NCBI GenBank assembly: GCA_026393175.1
Contig: JAPLAT010000272.1
Location: forward strand, 1-35,645
Direction of reading: 5' to 3'
Source: Pseudonocardiales bacterium
Lineage (GTDB): Bacteria; Actinomycetota; Actinomycetes; Mycobacteriales; Pseudonocardiaceae
DNA: 35,645 nt
Within the stretch, counting starts at the first letter, position 1, and each line of letters opens with the position of its first letter. The translations under genes were made by a program, and so were the position numbers. The notes under the pieces were generated by a model. The model made no database searches. It saw only the letters and a list, made by a program, of their open reading frames with translations, and was not told the DNA's origin. This document shows positions 15,010-22,997 of the stretch, one piece after another.

Positions 15010-15689
15010 TCGTCCGTGTGCACCGGCACGGTGACCCCGGGCCCGATCAGCTCGACGAGGTCGGTGCCCTGCCGCCCGTCCATCGTCACCAGTACGCCGA
15101 GCACGCGGGTGCCGCCCAGGTGCGCCACCATCACGTCGATCCCGGGGAACCGGTCGCGCACCTCCCGCAGCCAGGGCCGGCACAGCGTGTCCCCGGTGAC
15201 GTAGACGCGCAGCACCCGCCGGCCGTCCCGCTCGAGGTCGAGCACGCTCCCCATGACCGGCGGCAGCGCGCGGTGCACCACGGCCGGGCCGTGGCGGCCG
15301 GGCACCGCGGTGACGCGGAGGGTCTCCCCGCCGCGGGTCGCCTCCCACGTCTCCCAGGTCGGCAGCCCGGTCGCGGCGCGGGAACCCCGGCGGCGCAGGG
15401 CGCGGGCGGCGTGGCGGGTGGTCACGACGGGCAGGTCCGGCGGCAGCCAGCGCCGCGCCACCCGGTCGAAGTGGTCCCCGTGCAGGTGCGAGAGCAGCAC
15501 CGCGTCCAGGGGCGGGAGGTCGTCGGGCAGCAGCGCGGGTTCGGTCCGGCGCCGGGACACCAGGCCGTAGCCCAGGTGGACCCGCTGCCCGCGGTGCAGG
15601 AAGTTGGGGTCGGTCAGCAGCGTGAAGCCGCCCAGCCGCAGCAGGCAGGTGGCGGTGCCGCCGAAGGTGAGCGAGCCGGGCGCGGTCAC
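14886..15689 (-). CDS. Metallo-beta-lactamase-fold hydrolase, UlaG-like
   Basis: A 267-residue MBL-fold metal-dependent hydrolase. The fold begins LTFGGTATCLLRLGGFTLLTDPNF. The zinc motif is LLSHLHGDHFD (HxHxDH) near residue 66-76, with further ligands in GRHGPAV, VTGDTL and VPVHTDDY. It resembles the UlaG/NAPE-PLD branch, whose members hydrolyse phosphodiesters or lactones; substrate unknown. The GTG start overlaps the stop of the GT9 gene, so they form an operon. Its 3' 124 bases overlap the 3' end of the CruF-like gene on the opposite strand. Confidence 0.87.
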   Translation of the reverse strand: MTAPGSLTFGGTATCLLRLGGFTLLTDPNFLHRGQRVHLGYGLVSRRRTEPALLPDDLPPLDAVLLSHLHGDHFDRVARRWLPPDLPVVTTRHAARALRRRGSRAATGLPTWETWEATRGGETLRVTAVPGRHGPAVVHRALPPVMGSVLDLERDGRRVLRVYVTGDTLCRPWLREVRDRFPGIDVMVAHLGGTRVLGVLVTMDGRQGTDLVELIGPGVTVPVHTDDYTVFRSPLSDFVAEMAARGLTDRLRVVERGGTVALGDAPS

Positions 15690-16687
15690 GGCGCACCCGC
15701 GCCGCAGGTCCGCAGCGTCCCCGGGGACCCGGCGGGACCGCCCGGCGGGTGCAGGAGGGCGTCCGCGGCGCCCAGCACCTCACCCACCGGCACCCCCAGC
15801 AGGGCCGGGTCGGGATCGTCGGCGAACGGGTCGCCGCGCCGGTCGCCCGCGGCCGTCAGCACGCGGTGCGGGCCGGCCGTGGGCGGTCCCCACCGCGACG
15901 GCGGGACCGGGCCGAACAGGACTACCGACGGCGTCCCCAGCGCGGAGGCCACGTGCGCGATCCCGGTGTCCCCGCACACGACGAGGTCCGCCGCGGCGAC
16001 CAGCGCGCAGAGCTCGGGCAGCGACGTCGCCCCGGCGAGGACGGCCGTGTCGTCCAGCCCGGCGCGCCGGGCGACGTCCGCGGCCAGCGGCCGTTCCGGC
16101 GCCGACCCGGTGACCCGCACCCGGCGGCCGGCCCGGGCGAGGGTCGCGGCCACCTCCGCGAAGCGGGCCGGCGGCCACCGCTTCGCCCCGTACCGGGCGC
16201 CGGGGTGCACGAGCACCCCGCCGGGCCCCGCACCCGGGTCCGGCGGGTCGATGCGCAGGTCGGCGGGGTCGGCGGGCACCCCGTGCGCGGCCACCATCGC
16301 GCACCAGCGCTCCCGCTCGTGGACGCGGTCGTCGTCGTCCCACGCCGGGCCGTCCCAGCCGGGCGCGGCGAACCCGATCCGGACGCGCGGGCCGGTGCGG
16401 TCCAGGGCCGCGTGGCTCTGCGGGCCCGCGCCGTGCAGGTTCACGGCGACCTCGGGCGCCGGGCCGGGCCAGCGCAGGTCGTCCGGGGTGTCGGTGGGCA
16501 GCAGCGCGTCGACCGCGCCGGTGAGCGCGGCCAGCGGGCCCAGCGCCGCCGGCGCGGCGAGCACGAGCCGGTGGTCGGGCCGCGCCCGCCGCAGCGCCCG
16601 CAGCGCCGGGACGGCCACGAGCAGGTCCCCCAGGTGCAGGGCCCGCAGGACGAGCTGTGTCGGGCGGCGATCGGCGGAGGGCGGCAC
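15686..16687 (-). CDS. GT9-family glycosyltransferase (heptosyltransferase-like)
   Basis: A 333-residue GT9 protein, second of this family in the window. The N-terminus reads QLVLRALHLGDLLVAVPALRAL. LVHPGARYGAKRWPPARFAEVA near residue 155-175 and LVVCGDTGIAHVASALGTPSVVLFGPVPPSRWGPP near 240-275 are the family donor-binding segments. The GTG at 16687 is nine bases after GGGTAT on the minus strand and has no clear Shine-Dalgarno sequence. Longer versions of the frame run into the divergent P450 coding strand and are not real. Donor and acceptor unknown; a link to the ADP-heptose operon 8 kb away is plausible but unproven. Confidence 0.85.
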   Translation of the reverse strand: MPPSADRRPTQLVLRALHLGDLLVAVPALRALRRARPDHRLVLAAPAALGPLAALTGAVDALLPTDTPDDLRWPGPAPEVAVNLHGAGPQSHAALDRTGPRVRIGFAAPGWDGPAWDDDDRVHERERWCAMVAAHGVPADPADLRIDPPDPGAGPGGVLVHPGARYGAKRWPPARFAEVAATLARAGRRVRVTGSAPERPLAADVARRAGLDDTAVLAGATSLPELCALVAAADLVVCGDTGIAHVASALGTPSVVLFGPVPPSRWGPPTAGPHRVLTAAGDRRGDPFADDPDPALLGVPVGEVLGAADALLHPPGGPAGSPGTLRTCGAGAP

Positions 16688-16696
16688 CGGCCGGGG

Positions 16697-16721
16697 ATAC
16701 CCCCGGCGGGCGCGGTCAACC
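16697..16721 (-). promoter_or_regulatory. SigB/SigF-like promoter of the GT9-MBL operon
   Basis: Minus strand GGTT (16718-16721), 15 bases, GGGTAT (16697-16702), nine bases to the GTG at 16687. It is back to back with a similar plus-strand promoter for the P450. Confidence 0.65.
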
Positions 16722-16728
16722 GGGGCCC

Positions 16729-16754
16729 GGATGGGCGGCGCCGCGGCCGGGTAC
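16729..16754 (+). promoter_or_regulatory. SigB/SigF-like promoter of the P450-FUSC operon
   Basis: Plus strand GGAT (16729-16732), 16 bases, GGGTAC (16749-16754), ten bases to the GTG at 16765. The -35 is a weaker match than the others. Confidence 0.5.
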
Positions 16755-16764
16755 GCCGCCGGGC

Positions 16765-18171
16765 GTGACCTCGACACCGCAGAGCCGAGCCCCGAGCACC
16801 CGACCCGCGGGAGACCCCGCGACCGATCCCGGAACCGGCGAGGGGGCCGCCGCCGGGGGGCACGCCCCGGCGCGCGCCTCGGCGCGCGACACCGCCCGCG
16901 TGCTCGGCGGCGTGCTGGGCCCGATGCTGGCCCAAGGCGTGATCGCCCGCCGCCCGCGGATGACGGCCCTGGCCCAGCGCCGGCACCTCGACGACCGGGC
17001 CGACGCGATCCTGCGGCGGATGCGGGAGCGCTACGGCGCCGGGCCGCTGCGGCTGCGCGTCCCCGGCCGCTCGGTCGCGCTGCTGCTCGATCCTGACGAC
17101 GTCCATCGCGTGCTGCGGGACTCACCCGAGCCGTTCGCGGCCGACACCCGCGAGAAGCGTGGCGCGCTGGGGCACTTCCAGCCCCACGGCGTCCTGGTCT
17201 CCCACGGTGCGGTGCGCGAGGAGCGGCGCCGCTTCGCCGAGGCCGTCCTGGACACCGGGCACCCGGTGCACCGCCTGGCCGGCACGATCGGCGTGACCGC
17301 GCGCGAGGAGGCGGCGCGCTGCGCCGACCTGGCGAGGGTGACCGGCACGCTGGACTGGCCCGCGTTCGCCGCGGCCTGGCGGCCGATGGTGCGCCGCATC
17401 GTGCTCGGCGACGCCGCCCGCGAGGACCGCGAGGTGAGCGACCTGCTCACCGCCCTGCGCGGCCGGGCCAACTGGAGCTACCTCGCGACCCGGCGCCCCG
17501 ACCGGCTCCGTCGCCTGCGCCGGCGGCTGGGTGCCTACGTCGACGCCGCCGAACCGGGCAGCCTGGCCGGGCTCGTCGCGGCGGTGCCCGCGCCGGACCG
17601 GGCGGACCGGGTGGACCAGATCCCGCAGTGGCTCTTCGCGTTCGACCCGGCGGGGATGGCGACGTTCCGGGCGCTGGCGCTGCTGGTGGCCCACCCGGAC
17701 GTGCTCGCCCGCGTCCCCGGCGACGACGGCACCCTGCTGCGCGGCGCCGTCCTGGAGTCGGTGCGGCTGTGGCCGACCACCGCCGTCGTGCTGCGCGACA
17801 CCACGGCCCCGACGCGCTGGGGCGGGGCCACCCTGCCCGCCGGGACCGCCCTGGGGGTGGTCAGCTCGTTCTTCCACCGCGATCCCGCGACGGTGCCCGG
17901 TGCGGACCGCTTCGATCCCGACCGCTGGTCCGACGGGCGCGCCGACGACGGGCGCACCCTGCTCCCGTTCAGCGCCGGACCGGTCGTCTGCCCCGGCCGG
18001 GAGCTCGTGCTCCTCGTCGCCGCCGAGTTCCTCCGCGCGCTGCTGGGGCGCGCCACCCCCGCCCTGACGGACGGCCCGCTGGACGCCGCGCGCCCGCTGC
18101 CCCACGGCCTGGACCCCTTCGGCCTGCGCTTCGCCGTGCCGCCGGACCGGCCCGGGGACGGGCGGGGGTGA
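16765..18171 (+). CDS. Cytochrome P450 with altered I-helix motif
   Basis: A 468-residue soluble P450. The heme-binding loop is FSAGPVVCPGREL near residues 400-412 (Cys ligand), and the ExxR pair is in LESVRLW near 332. The I-helix reads FAFDPAGMATFRALALL: the usual acidic residue of the AGxD/ETT proton-relay motif is Ala, with the following Thr kept. The first about 40 residues are Pro/Thr/Gly-rich. The substrate is unknown. The GTG has no Shine-Dalgarno sequence and lies ten bases after GGGTAC, so it is probably nearly leaderless. It overlaps the downstream membrane protein gene (GTGA). No ferredoxin or reductase is nearby. Confidence 0.87.
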   Translation: MTSTPQSRAPSTRPAGDPATDPGTGEGAAAGGHAPARASARDTARVLGGVLGPMLAQGVIARRPRMTALAQRRHLDDRADAILRRMRERYGAGPLRLRVPGRSVALLLDPDDVHRVLRDSPEPFAADTREKRGALGHFQPHGVLVSHGAVREERRRFAEAVLDTGHPVHRLAGTIGVTAREEAARCADLARVTGTLDWPAFAAAWRPMVRRIVLGDAAREDREVSDLLTALRGRANWSYLATRRPDRLRRLRRRLGAYVDAAEPGSLAGLVAAVPAPDRADRVDQIPQWLFAFDPAGMATFRALALLVAHPDVLARVPGDDGTLLRGAVLESVRLWPTTAVVLRDTTAPTRWGGATLPAGTALGVVSSFFHRDPATVPGADRFDPDRWSDGRADDGRTLLPFSAGPVVCPGRELVLLVAAEFLRALLGRATPALTDGPLDAARPLPHGLDPFGLRFAVPPDRPGDGRG

Positions 18172-19280
18172 GGGTCGACCCCCGCGCGCGGGACCGCGCC
18201 GCGGGACGGTTCCTCGGCGGGCTGCGCCGGGACGGGCGCGAGCGCGAGACGGTCGTCCAGGCCGGCAAGGCGGCGTTGGCCGCCGTGCTGGCGCTGCTGG
18301 TCGCGAGGGCGACCGGGGGCCCGGCCGCCGAGCACGCGTTCCTCGCCCCGTACGCAGCCGTGCTGGCCGTCGCGACGACGGTGCGCCGCTCGTGGTCGGG
18401 CGCGGCGCGGCAGGCGGCCATGGTCGTCGCCGGGGTGCTGCTCGCGTTCACGGCAGCGCGGGTGCTCCCGGGCGTGCTCGTCGGGCTCGCCGCGGTCGTC
18501 GTGGTGGGGTTGCTAGCGGGTCGCTGGCGCCGCTTCGGCGACGACGGGTACTGGGTGGCGATCACCGCCCTGCTGCTGCTGGTCAACGGCAGTGCCGCCG
18601 AGCCCGGGGGCCTCCTCTCCTGGGTGCTGTTCAGCGTCACCGGGTCGGTGATCGGTGCGCTGGTCAACACCGTCGTGCTGCCCCCGCTGCACCTGCGCGA
18701 CGCGCGGGCCGCGATGCAGTCGCTGGCGGCGCAGGTCACGGGGGTGCTGCGGGAGATGGCCGACGGCGTCGGGGAGGGCTGGGGCCCGACCCGGTCGGTC
18801 CGCTGGGTGCACGGGGCCCGCGGTCTCCGGCTGACGATCCGGCGCACCGACGACGCCGTGTGGGACGGCCGCGACAGCGCCCGGTGGAACCCGCGGCGGC
18901 GCGGCATCGACCGGACGGGCTCCCCCCTCACCGAGCACGGCACCGTCGAGCGGTTCGACCGGCTCACCGAGCGGGTGGTCCACGTGGCCGTGCTGCTCCA
19001 CGACCTCGCCGAAGGCGCGGACCAGCCACCGGACCCGGGACTCGCGGAGCTGCTCGGGCGCGTCGCCTCGGCGGTCGACGTGCTCTGCGCCCGCGCCGCC
19101 GCCGGCACGGACCGGGGGGACGGCGCGGACGCGCCGGACGAGGCGGTGGAGCTCCCCGCGGAGGGCGGGCGCGGGGACCCGGGCGCCGAGCCGGCGCACG
19201 CGCGCGCCGCCTGCCTGATCACGCTCTCCGACGCGCTCGGCGACCTCGGCCGCAGCGGCGACGCGGTCCGCGGCGCGTAG
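18168..19280 (+). CDS. FUSC/ArAE-like membrane protein
   Basis: A 370-residue protein. The N-terminal half (about residues 25-165) holds five to six membrane helices, including HAFLAPYAAVLAVATTVRRSWSGAARQAAMVVAGVLLAF and DDGYWVAITALLLLVNGSA. The C-terminal half is soluble and helical, with a Glu/Asp/Ala-rich acidic segment near 305-345. This is the plan of FUSC/aromatic acid exporter (ArAE) family proteins, which are usually about twice as long or act as dimers. Export of an organic acid or P450 product is inference from the GTGA overlap with the P450 gene. Confidence 0.78.
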   Translation: MRVDPRARDRAAGRFLGGLRRDGRERETVVQAGKAALAAVLALLVARATGGPAAEHAFLAPYAAVLAVATTVRRSWSGAARQAAMVVAGVLLAFTAARVLPGVLVGLAAVVVVGLLAGRWRRFGDDGYWVAITALLLLVNGSAAEPGGLLSWVLFSVTGSVIGALVNTVVLPPLHLRDARAAMQSLAAQVTGVLREMADGVGEGWGPTRSVRWVHGARGLRLTIRRTDDAVWDGRDSARWNPRRRGIDRTGSPLTEHGTVERFDRLTERVVHVAVLLHDLAEGADQPPDPGLAELLGRVASAVDVLCARAAAGTDRGDGADAPDEAVELPAEGGRGDPGAEPAHARAACLITLSDALGDLGRSGDAVRGA

Positions 19281-19308
19281 GTCCGCCCGGAGCGGGCACC
19301 CGGTCGGC

Positions 19309-20037
19309 GTGGGTGTGCAGATCCTGGTGGTGGACCGGCGGCCGCTGCTGCGCAGGGGGCTGGAGGCATTGCTGCCCCCGGTGAGCGACGGGCGGTTGCG
19401 GGTGGTCGCCGGCACGCACCTCGCCGGCGCCGCGGCCGAGCTGGTGCGCAGGCACGCGCCGGACCTGGTGCTGGTCGATCTGGGGCTCGAACATCCCGGC
19501 GGGGTGCGCGCGGTGGCCGCCGCGCTGCGGGTCGACCCGCGCACGGCCGTGCTCGCGATGGCGGCGGGCCGGGCCGAGGACGACGACGCGCTCGCCGAGG
19601 AGGCGCTGGCGGCCGGGGCGCGGGGCGTGCTGGACCCGGTGCTCGAGCCCGAGGAGCTGGTCACGCCGCTGCTGGCCGCCGCCGAGGGGTGGGCGGTCCT
19701 GCCACCGCGCCTGCTGCGCCGGATGTCCGCCGCCCGCTCCCGACCCGACGGCCCGGGGGCGCTGCTCGACGCGCAGCAGCGGCGGCTGTGGACGCTCATC
19801 GCCGACGGGGCGGGCACCCGGCGGATCGCCGCCGAGCTCCACGTCTCCGACCGCACCGTGAAGCGGTTGACGGCGACGCTGCTGCGGCGCCTGGGCGTCG
19901 CCAGCCGCACCGAGGCCGCGGCACTCGCCGGCCGGCAGGGGCTCGGTGCTGGCCCCGGGGGGCCAGCACCGGCACCGGGGGGCCGCGCACCGGGGCACCC
20001 GGAGGAGGGCGGCGAGCGCCGCCGACCGAGCACCTGA
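19309..20037 (+). CDS. NarL/LuxR-type response regulator with degenerate receiver
   Basis: A 242-residue protein with an N-terminal receiver-like domain (1-120) and a C-terminal LuxR HTH (about 150-210; GAGTRRIAAELHVSDRTVKRL then LGVASRTEAAALA). The phosphoacceptor Asp57 (LVLVDLG) and one N-terminal acid (D9) remain. The second acid is Arg10, the switch Ser/Thr is Ala (VLAMAAG), and the conserved Lys is missing (GVLDPVLEPEEL). Phosphorylation-independent control is therefore likely. The 30-residue Gly/Pro tail covers a 26-base hairpin. No histidine kinase is adjacent. The manganese catalase starts 12 bases downstream, so autoregulation or control of that gene is plausible. A GCGT-N15-GGGCAC sequence ends nine bases before the GTG. 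Confidence 0.83.
   Translation: MGVQILVVDRRPLLRRGLEALLPPVSDGRLRVVAGTHLAGAAAELVRRHAPDLVLVDLGLEHPGGVRAVAAALRVDPRTAVLAMAAGRAEDDDALAEEALAAGARGVLDPVLEPEELVTPLLAAAEGWAVLPPRLLRRMSAARSRPDGPGALLDAQQRRLWTLIADGAGTRRIAAELHVSDRTVKRLTATLLRRLGVASRTEAAALAGRQGLGAGPGGPAPAPGGRAPGHPEEGGERRRPST
19945..19970. repeat. 26-base perfect inverted repeat inside the regulator's 3' end
   Basis: Two 12-base arms, left beginning GGTGCTGGCC, separated by two bases; the GC-rich hairpin would form in the mRNA about 80 bases before the catalase start. It could attenuate or stabilise the regulator-catalase transcript; this is inference. No T-tract follows. Confidence 0.5.
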
Positions 20038-20049
20038 CGAGAGGGCGCG

Positions 20050-20901
20050 ATGTTCTACCACACGCAGAACCTGCAGTTCGAGGCCAAGCCCGACGCCCCC
20101 GACCCCGCGTTCGCCCGCCGCTTCCAGGAGGTCCTGGGGGGCAAGTGGGGCGAGATGACCGTCGCGAACCAGTACCTCTACCAGGGCTGGAACTGCCGGC
20201 TGCCCGGCAAGTACAAGGACATGCTGATGGCCATCGGCACCGAGGAGATGGCCCACGTCGAGCTGATCTGCACCATGATCGCCCGGCTGCTCGACGGCGC
20301 GCCGCTGTCCGCCCAGGAGGCCGCCGTGGACGGCAACCCGGCGACCGCAGCGGTGTTCGGCGGCAGCAACCCGCAACACGCCATCGTCACCGGTGGGGGC
20401 GCGTACCCCGTCGACAGCAACGGCATCCCGTGGTCGGGCGCGTTCATCACCGCCAGCGGCAACCTGCACGCCGACTTCCATCTCAACGCCACGGCGGAGA
20501 TGCAGGGCAGGCTGCAGGTCGCGCGGCTGTGGAACATGACCGAGGACCCGGGGGTGAAGGACACGCTGCGCTTCCTGCTCGCCCGCGACCACTACCACCA
20601 GCAGCAGTGGCTGCGCGCGATCCAGGACCTGGAGGCCGAGGGCCTGGACAAGCTGCCCGTGCCCGACGCGTTCGACGTCGACCAGGAGTCCCCCGTGCGC
20701 GACGCCGCCTACCAGTTCATCGACTGCTCGGACGGCGACCAGGCGGGCGCGGGGAGCTGGGTGGACACCGAGGCCCTCGACGGCAGCGGCCGGACCCTGT
20801 CCTACGTCAAGGGCACGCCGTCCGGCGACAAGCCGATCCTGCCGCCGGGCGACCCGCGGCTGTACGGCACTCCCCCGCCCGACATGGCCCCGAAGGCCTG
20901 A
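20050..20901 (+). CDS. Manganese catalase
   Basis: A 283-residue non-heme catalase that dismutates hydrogen peroxide with a dinuclear manganese centre. The four-helix ferritin-like bundle carries the ligands: Glu in WGEMTVANQYLYQ (about residue 36), GTEEMAHVELI (Glu66/His69 region), NATAEMQGRLQVARL (Glu near 154) and LARDHYHQQQW (His near 184-187). The start MFYHTQNLQFEAKPDAPDP is typical of the family, and length is normal. ATG at 20050 has GAGAGG upstream. Likely co-transcribed with the regulator 12 bases upstream, and followed by a strong hairpin. Confidence 0.95.
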   Translation: MFYHTQNLQFEAKPDAPDPAFARRFQEVLGGKWGEMTVANQYLYQGWNCRLPGKYKDMLMAIGTEEMAHVELICTMIARLLDGAPLSAQEAAVDGNPATAAVFGGSNPQHAIVTGGGAYPVDSNGIPWSGAFITASGNLHADFHLNATAEMQGRLQVARLWNMTEDPGVKDTLRFLLARDHYHQQQWLRAIQDLEAEGLDKLPVPDAFDVDQESPVRDAAYQFIDCSDGDQAGAGSWVDTEALDGSGRTLSYVKGTPSGDKPILPPGDPRLYGTPPPDMAPKA

Positions 20902-20942
20902 CCCGCCGGGATGCCCCCGGGTCCGGACGAGCCGGACCCCAC

Positions 20943-20984
20943 CCGCGACGGCCCCGGCGTCCCGCGACGCCGGGGCCGTCGCGG
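20943..20984 (+). terminator. Strong hairpin after the manganese catalase
   Basis: A perfect 19-base-pair stem (20943-20961 with 20966-20984) and CCGC loop, 42 bases after the catalase stop. No T-tract follows, as is common for high-GC actinobacterial terminators. Confidence 0.75.
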
Positions 20985-21023
20985 TCACCCCATGACCGTC
21001 CGCCCCCCACCACGGAGGACACC

Positions 21024-22577
21024 GTGCCCCTGACCTACCCGACCCGGCCCGGCGACGTCGACCGGCTGATCGCCGACGACCACGCCGTCGTCGAACGGCA
21101 GTTCCAGCACCTGGAGGCGCAGCGCGGCGACCGTCGCACGCTGGTCGACCAGGTGGCCTTCGAGCTGGCGCTGCACGCGGACGCCGAGGAGCGGACCCTC
21201 TACCCCGCCATGCGGGCCGTGGGTGACGACGAGGGCGCCCGGCACGCGCGCGGCGAGCACCAGGAGGTGAAGGAGCTCCTCGCCGTCCTGCAGAAGGGGC
21301 AGCCGGGCGAGGCCGGGTTCGAGGAGTCGCTGACCCGGCTCATCGCGGCGGTGCGCGAGCACGTCGTCGAGGAGGAGGGGGTGCACCTGCCGCGCTTCCG
21401 CAGCAAGGCGGGGCCGGACCGGATGACCGAGCTCGGCGAGGAGTTCCTCGCCGCGAAGCGGGCCGCCCCCACCTACGCCCATCCGAACGCCCCGGCGAGC
21501 CGGACCGGTCACCAGCTGCTCGACGCCGGAGCCAAGGCCGTCGACGCCGTCCGCGACAAGGTGTCCGGCCGGGGCAGGCGCCTGGCCACCGACGCGTCGG
21601 GCCTGCTCGACCCGCAGGCGCAGCGCGTCGTCGACGCCTTCGCCGGGCTGGAGCCGCAGCCGCTGGAGATCCTCGAGCCCGACCAGGCCCGTCACCAGCC
21701 CACGCCGGTGGACGCGGTGGCCGCGATCCTGGCCGAGGACGGCCGCTCGACCGATCCCGAGCCGGTCGACGAGGTCCAGGACCTGGTCATCGACACCGAG
21801 GGCGGGCCGCTGCGGGCCCGCGTGTACCGGCCGGCCGGCGTCGACCGCGACGTCCCGGCCCCGGTCGTCATGTGGATCCACGGCGGCGGGTGGGTGCTCT
21901 ACGACGTCGACACCTACGACGCGTCGTGCCGCGGGGTCGCGAACCGCACCGGGGCGATCGTGGTCTCCCCCGAGTACCGGCGCGCGCCCGAGCACGTGTT
22001 CCCGGCCGCGCACGACGACGTGCTCGCCGCCTGGCGCTGGATGCGGGAGAACGCCGCCGGGCTGGGTGGGGACCCGGCGCGCCTGGCCGTCGGCGGCGAG
22101 TCGGTGGGCGGGAACATGGCCGCGGCGACCTGCCTGGCCCTGCAGGCCGCGGGCGAGCCGCTGCCCGCCGCCCAGGTCCTGGTCTACCCGCTGACGACGG
22201 GCCGCCAGCTGGGCGAGTCGATGGTGGACGCGGCCGACGCCCGTCCCCTCAACCGGCCGCTGCTGTCCTGGATGGCGATGCACGCGTTCCGGGGCGTGCC
22301 CGAGGCCGCGAAGGACCAGCGCGTGGACCTGCTCGCCGTGCCGGCCGACCGGCTCGCCGGGCTCCCGCCGACGCTCGTCATCACGGGCGAGCGTGACGTC
22401 CTGCGCAGCCAGGGTGAGGAGTTCGCCCGGCACCTGGAGGCCGCCGGGGTGGCGACCACGGCCACCTGTTACGAGGGCGTCATGCACGAGTTCTTCGGCG
22501 CCGCCGCCGTGCTGGACAAGGCGGCGCAGGCCCAGCAGCAGGCCGCGGACCACCTGCGGGCCGCGTTCGCCGCGTGA
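21024..22577 (+). CDS. Hemerythrin domain fused to an HSL-family esterase
   Basis: A 517-residue two-domain protein. Residues about 11-150 form a hemerythrin (HHE) domain with candidate iron ligands His20, His51, Glu55, His79, His113 and Glu117. A charged linker of about 70 residues follows. From about 215 to 517 is an alpha/beta hydrolase of the hormone-sensitive-lipase/acetyl-esterase type: oxyanion motif HGGGW at 286-290, nucleophile Ser360 in GESVGG, Asp458 in GERDVL, His488 in VMHEFF. All catalytic residues are present. The GTG has GGAGG with a 5-base spacer. Hemerythrin domains bind O2, NO or peroxide through a di-iron site, so the esterase may be redox- or gas-controlled; that is inference. 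There is no stop or frame change between the domains. Confidence 0.9.
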   Translation: MPLTYPTRPGDVDRLIADDHAVVERQFQHLEAQRGDRRTLVDQVAFELALHADAEERTLYPAMRAVGDDEGARHARGEHQEVKELLAVLQKGQPGEAGFEESLTRLIAAVREHVVEEEGVHLPRFRSKAGPDRMTELGEEFLAAKRAAPTYAHPNAPASRTGHQLLDAGAKAVDAVRDKVSGRGRRLATDASGLLDPQAQRVVDAFAGLEPQPLEILEPDQARHQPTPVDAVAAILAEDGRSTDPEPVDEVQDLVIDTEGGPLRARVYRPAGVDRDVPAPVVMWIHGGGWVLYDVDTYDASCRGVANRTGAIVVSPEYRRAPEHVFPAAHDDVLAAWRWMRENAAGLGGDPARLAVGGESVGGNMAAATCLALQAAGEPLPAAQVLVYPLTTGRQLGESMVDAADARPLNRPLLSWMAMHAFRGVPEAAKDQRVDLLAVPADRLAGLPPTLVITGERDVLRSQGEEFARHLEAAGVATTATCYEGVMHEFFGAAAVLDKAAQAQQQAADHLRAAFAA

Positions 22578-22586
22578 CACGACCGC

Positions 22587-22691
22587 TCAGACGCGGAAGA
22601 CGCCCAGCGCGAGCAGCAGCACCGCGGTGAGCAGCACCGACAGCAGCAGGGAGCCCAGGCAGCCGAGCCTGCTGGAGAACAGCCCGATCAC
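22587..22691 (-). CDS. 34-residue single-helix membrane protein
   Basis: Reads VIGLFSSRLGCLGSLLLSVL and continues as one hydrophobic helix to GVFRV. The opening FSSRLGCLGSLL pattern is one I associate with tiny hypothetical actinobacterial membrane proteins. GTG at 22691, with GGGG seven bases upstream. It is convergent with the esterase gene (nine bases between stops). Function unknown; existence judged on composition and recurrence, not on a domain. Confidence 0.5.
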   Translation of the reverse strand: MIGLFSSRLGCLGSLLLSVLLTAVLLLALGVFRV

Positions 22692-22997
22692 GTCGTCGCC
22701 CCGGTGTACGGCGTGCCGGGGCCGGGCGGCGGGCCGGTGACGCGGTCGCCGGGCCGGGTCGCGGTGGGCGCCGCTCCGACCTCCTCGGCCACGGGCCGGG
22801 TCGGTGCTCGCACGGGTCCTCCAGACGGGTCGGGCCGCGCCGGAGCGGGCGGCCGTGGCCGGCGGGTACCCCGTGCGCGGCGCCGCACACCGACGCCCGC
22901 ACCGGGCTCGTCGCCCGCGGGCCTCAGACGTGTTTCCCCGCGTCCCCACCGGGAACGCCCGGGTCCTGTTCCCGCCGACGACGAGAGGTGCTCTCCC
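22692..22997. other. Intergenic region upstream of clpC-like gene
   Basis: 306 bases without a convincing gene. It contains a palindromic GGGTACCC (22864-22871) that on the minus strand has GTGT 14 bases upstream (22887-22890), a possible promoter for the small membrane protein. It also contains a GTTT-N15-GGGAAC element and an inverted repeat CGGGAAC-N11-GTTCCCG (22950-22974) before the Clp gene. No CIRCE or HAIR heat-shock operator was recognised. Confidence 0.5.
22932..22956 (+). promoter_or_regulatory. Possible stress promoter of the clpC-like gene
   Basis: GTTT (22932-22935), 15 bases, GGGAAC (22951-22956), 41 bases before the ATG. The -10 departs from GGGTAC at one base, and the same GGGAAC forms one arm of an inverted repeat, so it could instead be an operator. 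Confidence 0.4.

Noticed and set aside
14151-17096. Long plus-strand open frame across cruF, MBL and GT9
   Set aside because: Out-of-frame reading of the CruF-like gene that continues over antisense strand of two real genes; composition is Arg/Ala/Gly noise.
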